Shown here piece by piece: positions 9,301-23,410 of a stretch of DNA of 64,000 bases. The DNA comes from Cordylochernes scorpioides. Its lineage: Eukaryota > Arthropoda > Arachnida > Pseudoscorpiones > Chernetidae. The position numbers and the translations under genes are program-made. Every line of letters begins with the position of its first letter. Positions within the stretch are counted from its first letter, which is position 1. The stretch spans positions 98,590,874 through 98,654,873 of the forward strand of contig CP092872.1 of assembly GCA_030710605.1 (NCBI GenBank), read 5' to 3'. Under the pieces are notes generated by a model that made no database searches, was not told where the DNA came from, and saw only the letters and a program-made list of their open reading frames with translations.

Positions 9301-12300
9301 ACATCGCGCCTGAGTCCGTCAATCAAAGCAAGTCGACCATAAATGGAATTAAAAAGTTGGACCCCAAATATAAAATGAACATTAACGTGGATAGAATCGG
9401 TATCTGCGAAGCTTTGATTGATACAGGCGCCGATCTTTCAGTGGTCGACCTTAATACAGCTCTCAACACAGGTCTTGAAATAATAAATCCTGATAAAATG
9501 TGCTCCGGACCCGATGGCAAAGAATTAGATATCGTAGGAAATATTATTTTAAATATAAAATTTGATGACAAAACAATCACACATCAATTTGTGATAATGA
9601 GAACACATTTGCGAATATTTATACTTGGACGTGATTTTCTTAAGAAAATGAACGCAAAAATTGATTGTCAGCGTGAAATAATCAAATATGACTTGACAGA
9701 AAATCGTGACGTAATCAAATATCAACAGAAGAAAATAAAAAGTGCAAAGGATGCCATTATACCAGAACTTTCTATTAAATTGATTAATGCATTTGTAGAA
9801 GCAGAGGATGGCGAATACATCATCGAGGAGAACCATAAAATGTTTCAAACAAATGGACTTCGACTAGCGAGAAGCTTAATAAATGTTGTGAATAAGGAAA
9901 CATATATCTGGATAACAAACCCTTACCCTCGACCATTAAAAATATTAAAAAAACCAAACATTGTGCTTTGGAAGCCAGCCAGCCGAAGTGAATCTTGTGG
10001 AAGAAAGTGAACAAAAAGAGCATGAAGAACCCCAATTTCAGATAAACGAAAATTTAGCATATAAGGAAAAGGAGCAATTGAAACAAGTTTTGGAAAGGTA
10101 CGAGGATTTGTTTTCGTCGGGATTAGGAAGATCCAACTTAGCGAAACATCGGATCGATACAGAAGGCGCGAAACCGATCAAACACAAGCCGTATAGGGTG
10201 AGCGCGAAAGAGCGAGAAATCATAAAAGAACAAATTGATGAAATGCTCAGAGACGGCATAATTAGACCATCCTCGAGTCCATGGTCCTTCCCTGTAATCT
10301 TGGTCAAGAAGCGAGATGGTAAGTACAGATTTTGCGTTGACTACAGAAAATTGAATGATGTAACAGTGAAGGATGTTTACCCAATTCCAAGAATTGATGA
10401 CGTAATGGATACTCTCCAAGGATCGAAGTACTTCTCAGCAATAGACCTTAGATCGGGATATTGGCAAGTCGAAATTGAAGAGAAAGACAAGGAGAAGACA
10501 GCTTTCACTACGACCCACGGTTTATATGAATTCAACGTCATGCCCTTTGGACTATGCAACGCCCCTGCTACTTTTGAGAGGAATATGGACAATGTGCTTG
10601 GAAATCTAAGATGGCAGATTTGCCTTTGTTATCTGGACGACGTTATTATATACAGCTCAGACTTTCCAACCCACCTTAAAAGACTTGAAGCTGTCTTAAA
10701 ATGTTTTAGTGAATCTAATTTGAAACTGAACGACAAGAAATGCAGATTTGCTTTTGAAGAACTTGAGATCCTTGGTCATATAACCAACCAACAGGGTATA
10801 AAACCGGCCGAATATAATATCAAAGCCGTTAGGGATTTTCCTCAGCCCAAGAAGGTCAAAGAAGTACAATCGTTCCTAGGAATGTGTTCCTATTATAGAA
10901 AATTCATTAAAGATTTCTCATTAATTGCTGACCCATTGACAGGACTCATCAGGAAAAATGCGCAATTTACCTGGACAGAAAAACAAGAGGAAGCATTTCA
11001 AAACCTTAAAAAAGCTCTGATAAATCCGCCAATCTTAGGTCACTTTGATCCAAATGCAGCCACCTACATTCACACAGACGCCTCTAACATCGGCTTAGGT
11101 GCAACACTGGTCCAAATTATCTGTGGGGAAGAGAAGGTGATATCATATTTGAGTCGAACTCTAAGTAAAGCTGAGCAAAATTACTCAACCACCGAAAAGG
11201 AATGTTTGGCTGTGGTGTGGGCGATATCAAAACTACGACCCTACCTATATGGAAGACACTTCAAGATAATTACAGACCATCACGCATTGTGCTGGCTGAA
11301 AAATCTTAAAGATCCAAAAGGTAGACTTGCAAGGTGGGCACTGAAAATTCAGGAATACGATTTTGACATAATACACAAATCGGGTAAAAAACATATGGAT
11401 GCTGATGGCTTATCTAGAGGACCCCTACCTGAAATGGATTGGGTCGAAGATTATGAACGACTATTTTTGAATCAGATAATAAATGAAGAGGATGAATTCA
11501 TAGAAAATGTTAAGAAAAGCCTTAAAGGAAGCAAACGAGCAATCACACAGAATTTTAAAGAGGAAAATGGATGTCTATATAAGAAGAACCCAAACCCTGA
11601 AGGCAGAGCATGGTTGCTGGTAGTGCCGAAGAAGAGAAGGAAAGAAATCATGAGTGAATTCCACAACCATATGCTGAATGGCCATCTAGGCGTCGCCAGA
11701 ACCACATACCGTTTGAAGAATAAATATCATTGGCCTTCCATGCTGAAAGATGTTTCAGAATTTGTAAAGACGTGTCATCTTTGCCAAAGTCGGAAAGGTT
11801 CAAATCAGTCGCCCTCTGGACTTTTGCAACCCATTCCCCCAGCTAACTACCCTTTTTGAAAGAATCGGGATTGACTTTGTTGGTCCCTTGCCATCAACGA
11901 AAAGAAGAAGGAAGTGGATAATTGTGTTGACTGATTATTATACCAGGTACGCTGAAACAAAGGCAGTCTCAGAAGCAACAGTGAAAGAAGTCTCTACATT
12001 TTTAATCGAACAAATTTTTTTACGTCACGGGGCCCCAAGGTTTCTTATTAGTGACAGAGGTTCACAGTTCACTAGCAATTTGATGAAGGAGGTTATGAAA
12101 ATGTGCAAAGTTAAACACTGCTTCACGACGAGCTACCATCCCCAGACTAACGGACTAACGGAACGGCTAAATAGAACTCTAATCAACATGATAAGCATGT
12201 ATGTAAATACAGACCAGAAAAACTGGGACGAAATCCTCCCTTTCGTCACCCACGCGTACAATACCACGATTCAAGAAACCACAGGCTACTCTCCATTTTT

Positions 12301-12766
12301 CCTGTTATTTGGGAGGGAACCCATGTCCCTCTTAGACGACGATAATATCCCAATTGACAGTAACATGAACAATTATGACGAATATATAGAAAATTACTTA
12401 GATAAAATAGCAAGGACGAGACAGGTAGTCATTAACAACACAGAGAAGACTCAGGAAAGAATGAAGAGAAACTATGACAAAAAACACAACGAGAGAATCT
12501 ATGAACCAGGACATTTAGTGGCAGTTTGGACACCAGTCAGGAAAATCGGAAAATGTGAAAAACTATTGAGAAAATATTTTGGCCCATATCGAATATTAAA
12601 GAAGCTGTCTAACGTAAATTACTTAATTGAGCCGAAAGATAATCCTGGCCAAGACCCATTGATTGTCCATGTCTCAAGACTCAAACCCTATTTTGAGAAA
12701 ATTGATGAGGTAACTCACGAGGACGTGACGACCTCTGGAGAGGGGGAAGTGTTACATCATGATTAA
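9297..12766 (+). pseudogene. pol: gypsy copy 2 Pol, interrupted by two +1 homopolymer frameshifts
   Basis: Three open segments in different frames together cover the same Pol as copy 1. The first (to 10010) has the protease with DTGAD. The second (9961-11859) has RT with YLDD, RNase H and the integrase zinc finger. The third (11888-12766) has the integrase core and the C-terminal region ending LHHD inside the 3' LTR. Relative to copy 1 there is one extra base in an A run near 9947-9953 and one in a T run near 11851-11856. All catalytic motifs are otherwise kept. Either the copy is newly dead or these are base-calling errors in homopolymers. Confidence 0.88.
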
Positions 12767-13086
12767 TGGCGTATTTCTTATATCATTTTTAATATATTTG
12801 AAATTTAAATTATATATTTATTTATTTTTATATTCTATGATATTTATTTAAAACAGATTATTTTTTAGATTATCATCATTTGTATTTAGGTACACGTGTG
12901 ACTTCACTGCTCTCTTTGATGTGAGGAAATAAATAAATTATTCTGGAGGCTACTTAAAGTAGACTTATCTCATTATTCCCTTATATAATTTGTAGGATGG
13001 TTGAAACACGCTCTGGTAAGATGCAAGACCCAGCACAGGAGAGAATCATGCCTGAAGAGTCTGCCAAGCCGCAACCTGGTGCAACA
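12750..13086 (+). repeat. 3' LTR of gypsy copy 2
   Basis: 337 bp. It follows the polypurine stretch GGAGAGGGGGAAG (12737-12749), which also encodes the Pol C-terminus. The pol stop (12764-12766) is inside the LTR. ATAT follows at 13087-13090. Confidence 0.93.
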
Positions 13087-13149
13087 ATATATATATATAT
13101 GAGCCTGACATTACGTCATATACTTGTAACATTATTCCAATAAGGAATG

Positions 13150-13625
13150 GTCACCTATGACGTAGGGCAATTAAAGTGAATTGGGAATCCTTAGGGCAAT
13201 TAAAATGACGGCCTTCGAACCGAGTCGGCAAAATGTGACCCTGACATTAGGTTACATGTGATCTGACTGCAATTTGAGAAACGATTTTATTACCTCCATC
13301 TAAGGAATGGTCACCTATGACGTAGGGCAATTAAAGTTAATTGGGAATTTTAGAAGCGGCAGTGATTTATACGGCCTTCGAACTAAGCCACCATTTGATG
13401 GCAAAGAAAGATCTCTCTTACGTTCCCAGCTATTTAACGCACATATAGGACGTAGGCCAATTAAAGTGAATTGGGGATGCGACACATTTAAAAAAAAAAA
13501 GTTGTATTTAAAGTTTATTACGGGGAATCTCCAGACGTAAGCCAATTAGAGTGAATTATAATACACAAATTTTTAGAAGCGGGCTCTAATAGGACGTACG
13601 ACAATTAAAGTGAATTGGGGGTGCA
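13150..13625 (+). repeat. Dispersed iterated motif with CAATT...AATTG palindromic core
   Basis: A motif of about 26 bp, GACGTAGGGCAATTAAAGTG then AATTGGG, recurs about six times with variation near 13158, 13190, 13320, 13450, 13535 and 13597, separated by unrelated or weakly related sequence. A longer block beginning GGAATGGTCACCTATGACGT occurs at both 13145 and 13308. The core CAATTAAAGTGAATTG has inverted half-sites. It may be a remnant satellite or a cluster of binding sites. No gene is visible here. Confidence 0.55.
13514..13519 (-). terminator. Candidate polyadenylation signal of the polyubiquitin gene
   Basis: AATAAA on the minus strand, about 120 bp downstream of the stop at 13636. 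Confidence 0.4.
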
Positions 13626-13635
13626 CTTTACTAAA

Positions 13636-16279
<2,644 letters not shown>

Positions 16280-16532
16280 CCTTTAATTTAGCTGGAGGTA
16301 ATATAATATTAGATAACAAACTGAAGAGGAAGATGACGGGAAGCTTGACGACAAAAAATGGCTGACGCTTAATGTTCTATGCTGTTAATCAAAATTTATT
16401 CTGTCAAATGTCTTCACAGAATAAATTAATTTAATTATTTTATTAAACCAGATTCCTGGAGCGTACATATATTAATTTCATTAAAATTTGAATATATTAA
16501 ATATTTAAATGCATTTTTCGTTTTTATTTGAT

Positions 16533-17095
16533 ACTAGCGGACGTACCCGGCTTCGCCCGAGGTTTTACGCGAGTAAAGGTTTGTCTAGCGAACATTTGTT
16601 AAAAAAAAACAATTCTCTAAAAATTTATAAAAAAAAAGATAATTTTGATAATTTGTGTGAAACTCGTAAATTTGAATCTCTCGATAAAGTGAACATTTTT
16701 TCCCGGTCCCTGTGTGCCGTGTCATCCTGAATTTTGTCTTTCCTAATTTTCTACATTAGAAAATCATAGTTTTATCTAGTGAACATTTTTTCCCGTGTCA
16801 CATTGCCGTGTCATCCTGAGATAATCTTACTTTTGATAAATAATATTTAAGATAACAAACTTAGTGATAAGAAAACTTGTTAACATCGTCACAATGGGGG
16901 CGCTGCTTGCGAGTTAAATATACAAATCTGCAAATAACTCTAAGGATATTCAAGATATTCATGAAATTATTTTTCAAAAACCTTCCCGGTGATATACCTA
17001 ATAATATCCCAAAATTTCACGGCGATTGGATGTATGGTTTTTGAATCTATAGAGTACAGACAGACATTCAATTTTATATATATAGATTTATATTT
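16533..17095 (+). mobile_element. RTE-like non-LTR remnant, family B copy 1
   Basis: It starts ACTAGCGGACGTACCCGGCT and ends with an (ACAG)n/TTTTATATATATAG tail. The same sequence recurs at 17098-17866 and 22485-22923 and, inverted, at 29400-29570. I see no coding capacity. Confidence 0.65.
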
Positions 17096-17097
17096 TA

Positions 17098-17866
17098 ACT
17101 AGCGGACGTGCCCGGCTTCGCCCGGGTTTTACGCGAGTGAATGTTTGTCTAACGAACATTTGTTAAAACAATTCTCTTTAAACTTATAAAACGTACTCGG
17201 CTTCGCCCGGGGTTTTACCAGAGTAAAGGTTTGTCTAGCGAACATTTGTTAAAACAATTCTCTAAAAACTTATTTTAAAAAAAAGATATATTTTGATAAT
17301 TTGTGAAACTCGTAAATTTGAATCTCTCGATAAAGTGAACATTTTTTCCCGGTCCCTGTGTGCCGTGTCATCCTGAATTTTGTCTTTCCTAATTTTCTAC
17401 ATTAGAAAATCATAGTTTTATCTAGTGAACATTTTTTCCCAGTCCCTTGAAAAATACACGATAAGTTGAATAAATTCAATATTAATTGGTTCCCTCGGTA
17501 ATTGGAAGTTAAAGGAATAGTATCTTCGCCTTGGAATTGTATCATTATTCTTGTCGCAAATAAATTGCCGTGTCATCCTGAGATAATCATACTTTTGATA
17601 AATAATATTTAAGATAACAAACTTAGTGATAAGAAAACTTGTTATCATCGTCACAATGGGGGCGCTGCTTGCGAGTTAAATCTACAAATCTGCAAATAAC
17701 TCTAAGGATATTCAAGATATTCATGAAATTATTTTTCAAAAACCTTCCCGGTGATATACCTAATAATATCCCAAAATTTCACGGCGATTGGATGTATGAT
17801 TTTTGAATCTATAGAGTACAGACAGACAGAAAGACATTCAATTTTATATATATCTCTATTATATAT
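17098..17866 (+). mobile_element. RTE-like non-LTR remnant, family B copy 2 with internal insertion
   Basis: Same head (AGCGGACGTGCCCGGCTTCG) and the same ACAGACAGA/TATATATA tail as copy 1, directly after it. A second partial head near 17188 and extra sequence near 17440-17560 show nesting or internal duplication. Confidence 0.6.
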
Positions 17867-17871
17867 ATACT

Positions 17872-18373
17872 AGACAAATGGCCCGGGCAACGCCCGGGTT
17901 TTACCCGATTAAATGTTTTTATTCAAATACTATTCGTTACAATTATAAATTGGCGCCGTGGATGTCACACTTGTGAAACGTCCCGCTGCAAACTTTGTGT
18001 CTGAGAAGCGATATTTTTATAGAAAGATGATCTGGCTTTTTTTTCCGCTCGAATGAATGTTTTTCTGTTAGAATTTTGTTCCTGCGTACAAAATAATGAA
18101 CTGGTTTCACCCGTGGTCTCTGCTTTTTGGAATTTTTCCCGATATAATTTTGTATCTGATAATCAAACATGATACAGCAATATCGTCATCATCATTTTCT
18201 GACTAAAAATATATAGTTTTAATAATTGATTTATATATATTTTTAAATAGCCTATCGTCTTCCCCGTATTTTTTACCTATGTATGGAAATTTTGGTTTGA
18301 ATTAGTGAACTACTGCGAATTTGTATACCGGACAAACAAACAAACATACAAACATTCATTTTTATACATATAG
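17872..18373 (+). mobile_element. RTE/SINE-like remnant, family A copy
   Basis: It begins CTAGACAAATGGCCCGGGCA, with the short palindrome CCCGGGCAACGCCCGGG, and ends in (ACAA)n plus a TTTTTATACATATAG tail. Related copies are at 19555-19985 (minus), 20327-20850 (plus), 21570-21700 (5' part), 23123-23400 (minus), 37252-37340 (5' part) and 39645-40018 (minus). Confidence 0.65.
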
Positions 18374-18522
18374 ATGTTATAGAGAAAGAATGATATAGCA
18401 AGCAATTTCTAATAGTTTTAATTTGACCCTCTGGTGTAGCATTTCTTTTCCCTCTAGAATAACTATCCAGTCAATAAATAAATATTTTCACAAATTTATT
18501 AAAAAAATATACCGATACTGAT

Positions 18523-18897
18523 ACAGTAGAACAACCATGAAAAGACACTCTCGCTAGAGGACACCTCTCTACAGTTTCCATTGCCAACATTACCACTTTT
18601 ACTATTTAACTCATCCCCAAGTCCTGTTAACTGCCTCAGTGTGGCAGGGAGGTGACCCTGAGCAGGACAGTATGTCTTGTACTCCTGGTAGGACCACCAT
18701 GAAGGCTGTCCTACTAAGTCCAGCTATATGTTAACATTCCTATCTTTGTGTGATGTTCCCATCAACAGTACCCAATTTCTCTGTATGATAAGCATCACCG
18801 CCACTATTTAGCTACTCTACACTAAGAGGACATCTCTCCATAAAGGACACTTAGGACTCTGAACTAGGTGTCTTTTACAGAGATGTTCTACTGTATT
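18523..18897. mobile_element. Pogo-like MITE with CAGTAGAAC termini
   Basis: Flanked by TA. It begins CAGTAGAACAACC and ends GATGTTCTACTG, so the ends are inverted repeats. The interior repeats GGACACCTCTCT-type words on both strands. No ORF. Similar elements are at 33885-34052 and 43366 onward. Confidence 0.6.
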
Positions 18898-19099
18898 CAT
18901 TATCACAGGTTTGCGGATTTCGACAAATTACAAAAAAAGTATTAAGACGCCGCAATTATTTTTATTTATTTATTAAAGTAGCTTTCGGCCAAGCCCTTCT
19001 TTAGATGACTAAAACGTATAAAAACTGTATATAAACATATAAAACTGTATTGTAAGATAGAAAATGACACCATTCTCTTAGTATTTGTTTGTGTTCCAG

Positions 19100-19130
19100 A
19101 ATTCTGTTGCGGCAGCCATTGCAAAGAAAG
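19100..19130 (+). other. Candidate 31-nt internal exon
   Basis: 31 nt encoding NSVAAAIAKK in one frame, bounded by a good acceptor (GTGTTCCAG at 19091-19099) and donor (GTAAGT from 19131). I cannot connect it to any neighbouring coding exon, so this may be chance. The surrounding 18.9-19.5 kb shows only AT-rich sequence and a partial repeat also present near 31080. Confidence 0.2.
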
Positions 19131-19554
19131 GTAAGTCCCCTCCCCCCTTAAATTTGATTATGAAAACTATAAACATATTTTTTATTATTTTAAAACGTAA
19201 ATTTTCTTTTGAAATATAAAAAATTAAAATTATTTTTACAGCCTTTATCCTGCGATAATTAAATATTGAAAGAGACAGGCATGGCTCATCAGTGGTGAAC
19301 TCTCCCAACGGTTTCGCCATTTTAATCTACAATTCTTTTTTTGCATAGAAATTCAGCCATTAGAATTTTATTTCTAGAATCAAAGAATAATTGTTTGTAG
19401 TATTTATTGGATAGAAAAAATGTTCTTTTTTTCCCATTATGTCAAACTTCTTCCTGAATTTTGACGGGGTATTTTAGATTCCCCCTGTATAATATAAAAT
19501 TTATGTATGTGGCCAAGTTTCTGAATACGAGATATTAGGTGTTAATATTATTTA

Positions 19555-19985
19555 TAAAAAATATAGGCTATGTAGGTGCGGGAAATACGGGGAAGACGAT
19601 AGGCTATTTTAAAAAATATATAAATCAATTATTAAAACTATATATTATTAGTCAGAAAATGATGATGACGATATTGCTGTATCATGTAAGATTATCAGAT
19701 ACAAATTATATCGGGAAAAATTCCAAAAAGCAGAGACCACGGGTGAAACCAGCTCATTATTTTGTACGCAGGGACAAAATTCTAACAGAAAAACATTCAT
19801 TCGAGCAGAAAACAAAAGCCAGATCATCTTTCTATAAAAATATCGCTTCTCAGACACAAAGTTTGGAGCGGGACGTTTCACAAGAGTGACATCCACGCCG
19901 CCAATTTATAATTGTAACGAATAGTATTTAAATAAAAACATTTAATCGGGTAAAACCCGGGCGTTGCCCGGGTCATTCGGCTAGT
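19555..19985 (-). mobile_element. RTE/SINE-like remnant, family A copy, inverted
   Basis: Reverse complement of the element at 17872-18373. It ends on the plus strand with CCCGGGCGTTGCCCGGG then TCATTCGGCTAG. Confidence 0.6.
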
Positions 19986-20025
19986 AGATAATATAAATGA
20001 GTTTTAAAAATTGTAAAAAAAAAAA

Positions 20026-20096
20026 TGCATCGGCCAGGAATCGAACCCGGGCCGCCCGCGTGGCAGGCGAGCATTCTACCACTGAACCACCGATGC
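20026..20096 (-). tRNA. tRNA-Gly(GCC), copy 1
   Basis: The 71-nt minus-strand sequence folds as a tRNA with anticodon GCC, an intact A box, and B box GGTTCGATTCC. The acceptor stem GCATCGG/CCGATGC is fully paired. One T-stem pair is G-T, which is tolerated. A run of T follows directly, a Pol III terminator. It may be functional, but it sits in a repeat unit shared with copies 2 and 3. Confidence 0.75.
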
Positions 20097-20326
20097 TTAA
20101 AAAATGGCCATATTTAGGTATTCATTCCATTCCGGATTAGTCCGCGTAAAAAAAAGTTATTCAAATGAAAAAAAGAAATAGCCAAAAATACTAATCAAAA
20201 TGCAGCCGAAAATTTTCCTCAGGTTTATAAGAAGCGACATGCAAAATTTGGTACCAATTGGTTCAGTAGTTTTTGAGTTTATCGCGAAACAGACAGACAG
20301 ACAGAAATTGACTTTTATATGTATAC

Positions 20327-20850
20327 TAGCCAAATGACCCGGGCAACGCCCGGGTTTTACCCGATTAAATGTTTTTATTTAAATACTATTCGTTACAATT
20401 ATAAATTGACGGCGTGGATGTCACTCTTGTGAAACGTCCCGCTCCAAACTTTGTGACTGATAAGCGATATTTTTATAGAAAGATGATCTGGCTTTTGTTT
20501 TCTGCTCGTATGAATGTTTTTCTGTTAGGATTTTGTTCCTGCGTACAAAATAATGAGCGGGTTTCACCCGTGGTCTCTGCTTTTTGGAATTTTTCCCGAT
20601 ATAATTTTGTATCTGATAATCTTACATGATACAGCAATATCGTCATCATCATTTTCTGACTAATAATATATAGTTTTAATAATTGATTTATATATTTTTT
20701 AAAATAGCCTATCGCTTCCCCGTATTTTTTTACCTATGTATGGAAATTTTGGTTTGAATTAGTGAACTACTGCGAATTTGTATACCGGACATACAAACCA
20801 ACAAACAAACAAACAAACATACAAACATTAATTTATATATATATATAGAA
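20327..20850 (+). mobile_element. RTE/SINE-like remnant, family A copy
   Basis: Same head (ACTAGCCAAATGACCCGGGC) and tail as 17872-18373. It lies between tRNA-Gly copies 1 and 2. Confidence 0.62.
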
Positions 20851-20890
20851 GATATAATATAAATGAGTTTTAAAAATTGTTAAAAAAAAA

Positions 20891-20961
20891 TGCATCGGCC
20901 GGGAATCGAACCCTGGCCGCCCGCGTGGCAGGCGAGCATTCTACCACTGAACCACCGATGC
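20891..20961 (-). tRNA. tRNA-Gly(GCC)-like, copy 2, mismatch in T stem
   Basis: 71 nt, same layout as copy 1 (anticodon GCC, T run downstream), but with an A-G mismatch in the T stem. Its 5' flank (ATTTAGGTATTCATTCCATT) is shared with copy 1, so the tRNA and its flank were duplicated together. Confidence 0.55.
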
Positions 20962-21194
20962 TTTAAAAAATTGGCCATATTTAGGTATTCATTCCATTCC
21001 GGATTAGTCCGCGTAAAAAAAAGTTCTTCAAACGAAAAAAATAAATAGTCAAAAATACTAATCAAAATGCAGCCGAATATTTTCCTCAGGTTTATAAAAA
21101 GCGACATGCAAAATTTGGTACCAATTGGTTCAGTAGTTTTTGAGTTTACAGACAGACAGAAAGAAATTGACTTATATATATATAGAGATAGAGA

Positions 21195-21568
21195 TTTACT
21201 CTTCATTGTTGGCTTTTTAACTTACATTCATTCTTCATTGTTGGCTTTTTATATTACATTCACTCTTCATTGTTGGCTTTTTATATTACATTCACTCTGT
21301 TGGCTTTTTATATTACATTTACTCTTCATTGTTGGCTTTTTATCTTACATTCATTCTTCATTGTTGGCTTTTTATATTACATTTACTATTCATTGTTTGC
21401 TTTTTATCTTACATTCACTCTTCATTATTGGCTTTTTATCTTACATTCATTCTTCATTGTTGGCTTTTTATCTTACATTCACTCTTCATTGTTGGCTTTT
21501 TATATTACATTCACTCTTCATTGTTGGCTTTTTATCTTACATTCACTCTGTTGGCTTTTTATATTACA
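21195..21568 (+). repeat. 32-bp satellite, array 1
   Basis: About 12 copies of a unit like TTCATTGTTGGCTTTTTATC plus TTACATTCATTC, some shortened. Because 32 is not divisible by 3 and the unit has no stop, all three frames stay open. These frames are not genes. It is bordered on the left by an RTE-type tail and on the right by a family A head. Confidence 0.9.
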
Positions 21569-21828
21569 CTAGACGAATGGGCCGGGAAACGCCCGGGTTT
21601 TACCCGAGTGCGCATATATTTTAAAAACGTTTTAATTCAAATACTATTCGTTACAATTATAAATTGGCGCCATGGATGTCACTCTTGTGAAACGTCCCGT
21701 TCCAAACTGTGTGTTTTTAAAATGTTTTAATTAAAATACTATTTGTTACAATTATAAATTTGCGCCGTGGATGTCATTCTTGTATATAATATATAAATGA
21801 GTTTTAAAAATTGTAAAAAAAAAAAAAA

Positions 21829-21899
21829 TGCATCGGCCGGGAATTGAACCCGGGCCGCCCGCGTGGCAGGCGAGCATTATACCACTGAACCACCGATGG
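21829..21899 (-). pseudogene. tRNA-Gly(GCC) copy 3, probably inactive
   Basis: 71 nt with the same anticodon. The first acceptor base is C instead of G, leaving a C-C mismatch, and there is a change in the D arm (GGTATAATG). The T run downstream is kept. The shared flank is shorter than in copies 1 and 2. Confidence 0.55.
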
Positions 21900-21977
21900 T
21901 TATGAAAAATCCCATCCGTGAGCTTCAGACAAACAAACAAACAGACAAACAGACAGAATAAGGCAAATATATAAGTA

Positions 21978-22483
21978 GATTTACTCTTCATTGTTGGCTT
22001 TTTATCTTACATTCACTCTTCATTGTTGGCTTTTTATATTATATTTACTCTTCATTGTTGGCTTTTTATCTTACATTCATTTTTCATTGTTGGCTTTTTA
22101 TATTATATTTACTCTTCATTGTTGGCTTTTTATCTTACATTCATTCTTCATTGTTGGCTTTTTATATTACATTCACTCTTCATTGTTGGCTTTTTATCTT
22201 ACATTCATTCTTCATTGTTGGATTTTTATATTACATTTACTCTTCATTGTTGGCTTTTTATCTTACATTCACTCTTCATTGTTGGCTTTTTATATTATAT
22301 TTACTCTTCATTGTTGGCTTTTTATCTTACATTTATTCTTCATTGTTGGCTTTTATATTACATTTACTCTTCATTTTTGGCTTTTTATCTTACATTCATT
22401 CTTCATTGTTGGCTTTTTATATCATATTTAGTCTTCATTGTTGCCTTTTATCTTACATTCATTCTTCATTGTTGGCTTTTTAT
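21978..22483 (+). repeat. 32-bp satellite, array 2
   Basis: About 16 copies of the same 32-bp unit as 21195-21568, with an alternation of TATC and TATA forms. Bordered on the right by a family B fragment (22485-22923). Confidence 0.9.
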
Positions 22484-22484
22484 A

Positions 22485-22923
22485 TGATACGAGGTTTTAC
22501 CCGAGTAAAGGTTTGTCTAGCGAACATTTGTTAAAACATGCCGTGTCATCCTGAATTTTGTCTTTTCTAATTTTCTACATTAGAAAATCATAGTTTTATC
22601 TAGTGAACATTTTTTCCCGTGTCACATTGCCGTGTCATCCTGAGATAATCTTACTTTTGATAAATAATATTTAAGATAACAAACTTAGTGATAAGAAAAC
22701 TTGTTAACATCGTCACAAAGGGGGCGCTGCTTGCGAGTTAAATCTACAAATCTGCAAATAACTCTAAGGATATTCAAGATATTCATGAAATTATTTTTCA
22801 AAAACCTTCCCGGTGATATACCTAATAATATCCAAAAATTTCACGGCGATTGGATGTATGGTTTTTGAATCTATAGAGTACAGACAAACAAACAGACAGA
22901 CATTCAATTTTATATATATAGAT
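22485..22923 (+). mobile_element. RTE-like family B fragment
   Basis: Lacks the head and joins the satellite at GGTTTTACCCGAGTAAAGG. It retains the GGGGGCGCTGCTTGCGAG segment and ends in the ACAGACAGACA/TATATATAG tail. Confidence 0.6.
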
Positions 22924-23122
22924 TACTTCACTCTTGCGTGGAACCATGAAAAAATGTCACGCGAACGATACCATTGGAACAAAATGAACCTAATAAAACG
23001 CAAATTTGGTTTTAAATGCTTTTATTTATAGATGTAAATTTATAAGAATGCGATCAAATTAATAATTTTCAATTACATATTAAAATAAACTAAGAAAAGT
23101 ATATATCTCTTCTCTATATATA

Positions 23123-23410
23123 TAAAAATGAATGTTTGTATGTTTGTCTGTCTGTTTGTATCTCCGGTATACAAATTCGCAGTAGTTCACTAATTCAAAC
23201 CAAAATTTCCATACATAGGTAAAAGAATACGGGGAAGACGATAGGCTATTTTAAAAAATATATAAATCAATTATTAAAACTATATATTTTTAGTCAGAAA
23301 ATGATGATGACGATATTGCTGTATCATGTTTGATTATCAAATACAAAATTATATCGGGAAAAATTCCAAAAAGCAGAGACCACGGGTGACACCAGTTCAT
23401 ATTTTGTATG
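23123..23410 (-). mobile_element. RTE/SINE-like family A fragment, inverted, joined to LINE sequence
   Basis: Reverse complement of the 3' half of family A. At 23411 it passes abruptly into the ORF1 fragment of the GC-rich LINE, which is the 3' truncation point of that fragment. Confidence 0.55.

Larger units (their letters stand above)
7890..13086 (+). mobile_element. Ty3/gypsy LTR retrotransposon copy 2 (pol frame broken twice)
   Basis: The LTRs at 7890-8226 and 12750-13086 are 337 bp each and look identical throughout. The flanking duplication ATAT is at 7886-7889 and 13087-13090. It is the same family as copy 1 but clearly a different lineage (337 against 340 bp LTRs, many substitutions), in opposite orientation. 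Together they form a 5.2-kb inverted pair around 2.5 kb of viral-like sequence. The identical LTRs indicate very recent insertion, which sits oddly with two frameshifts in pol; both are in homopolymers. Confidence 0.95.

Noticed and set aside
21067-22534. Long hydrophobic open frames (repeats of LAFYLTF/HCWLFIL) in three frames
   Set aside because: They are produced by a 32-bp satellite without stop codons; every frame reads the same 32-residue cycle.
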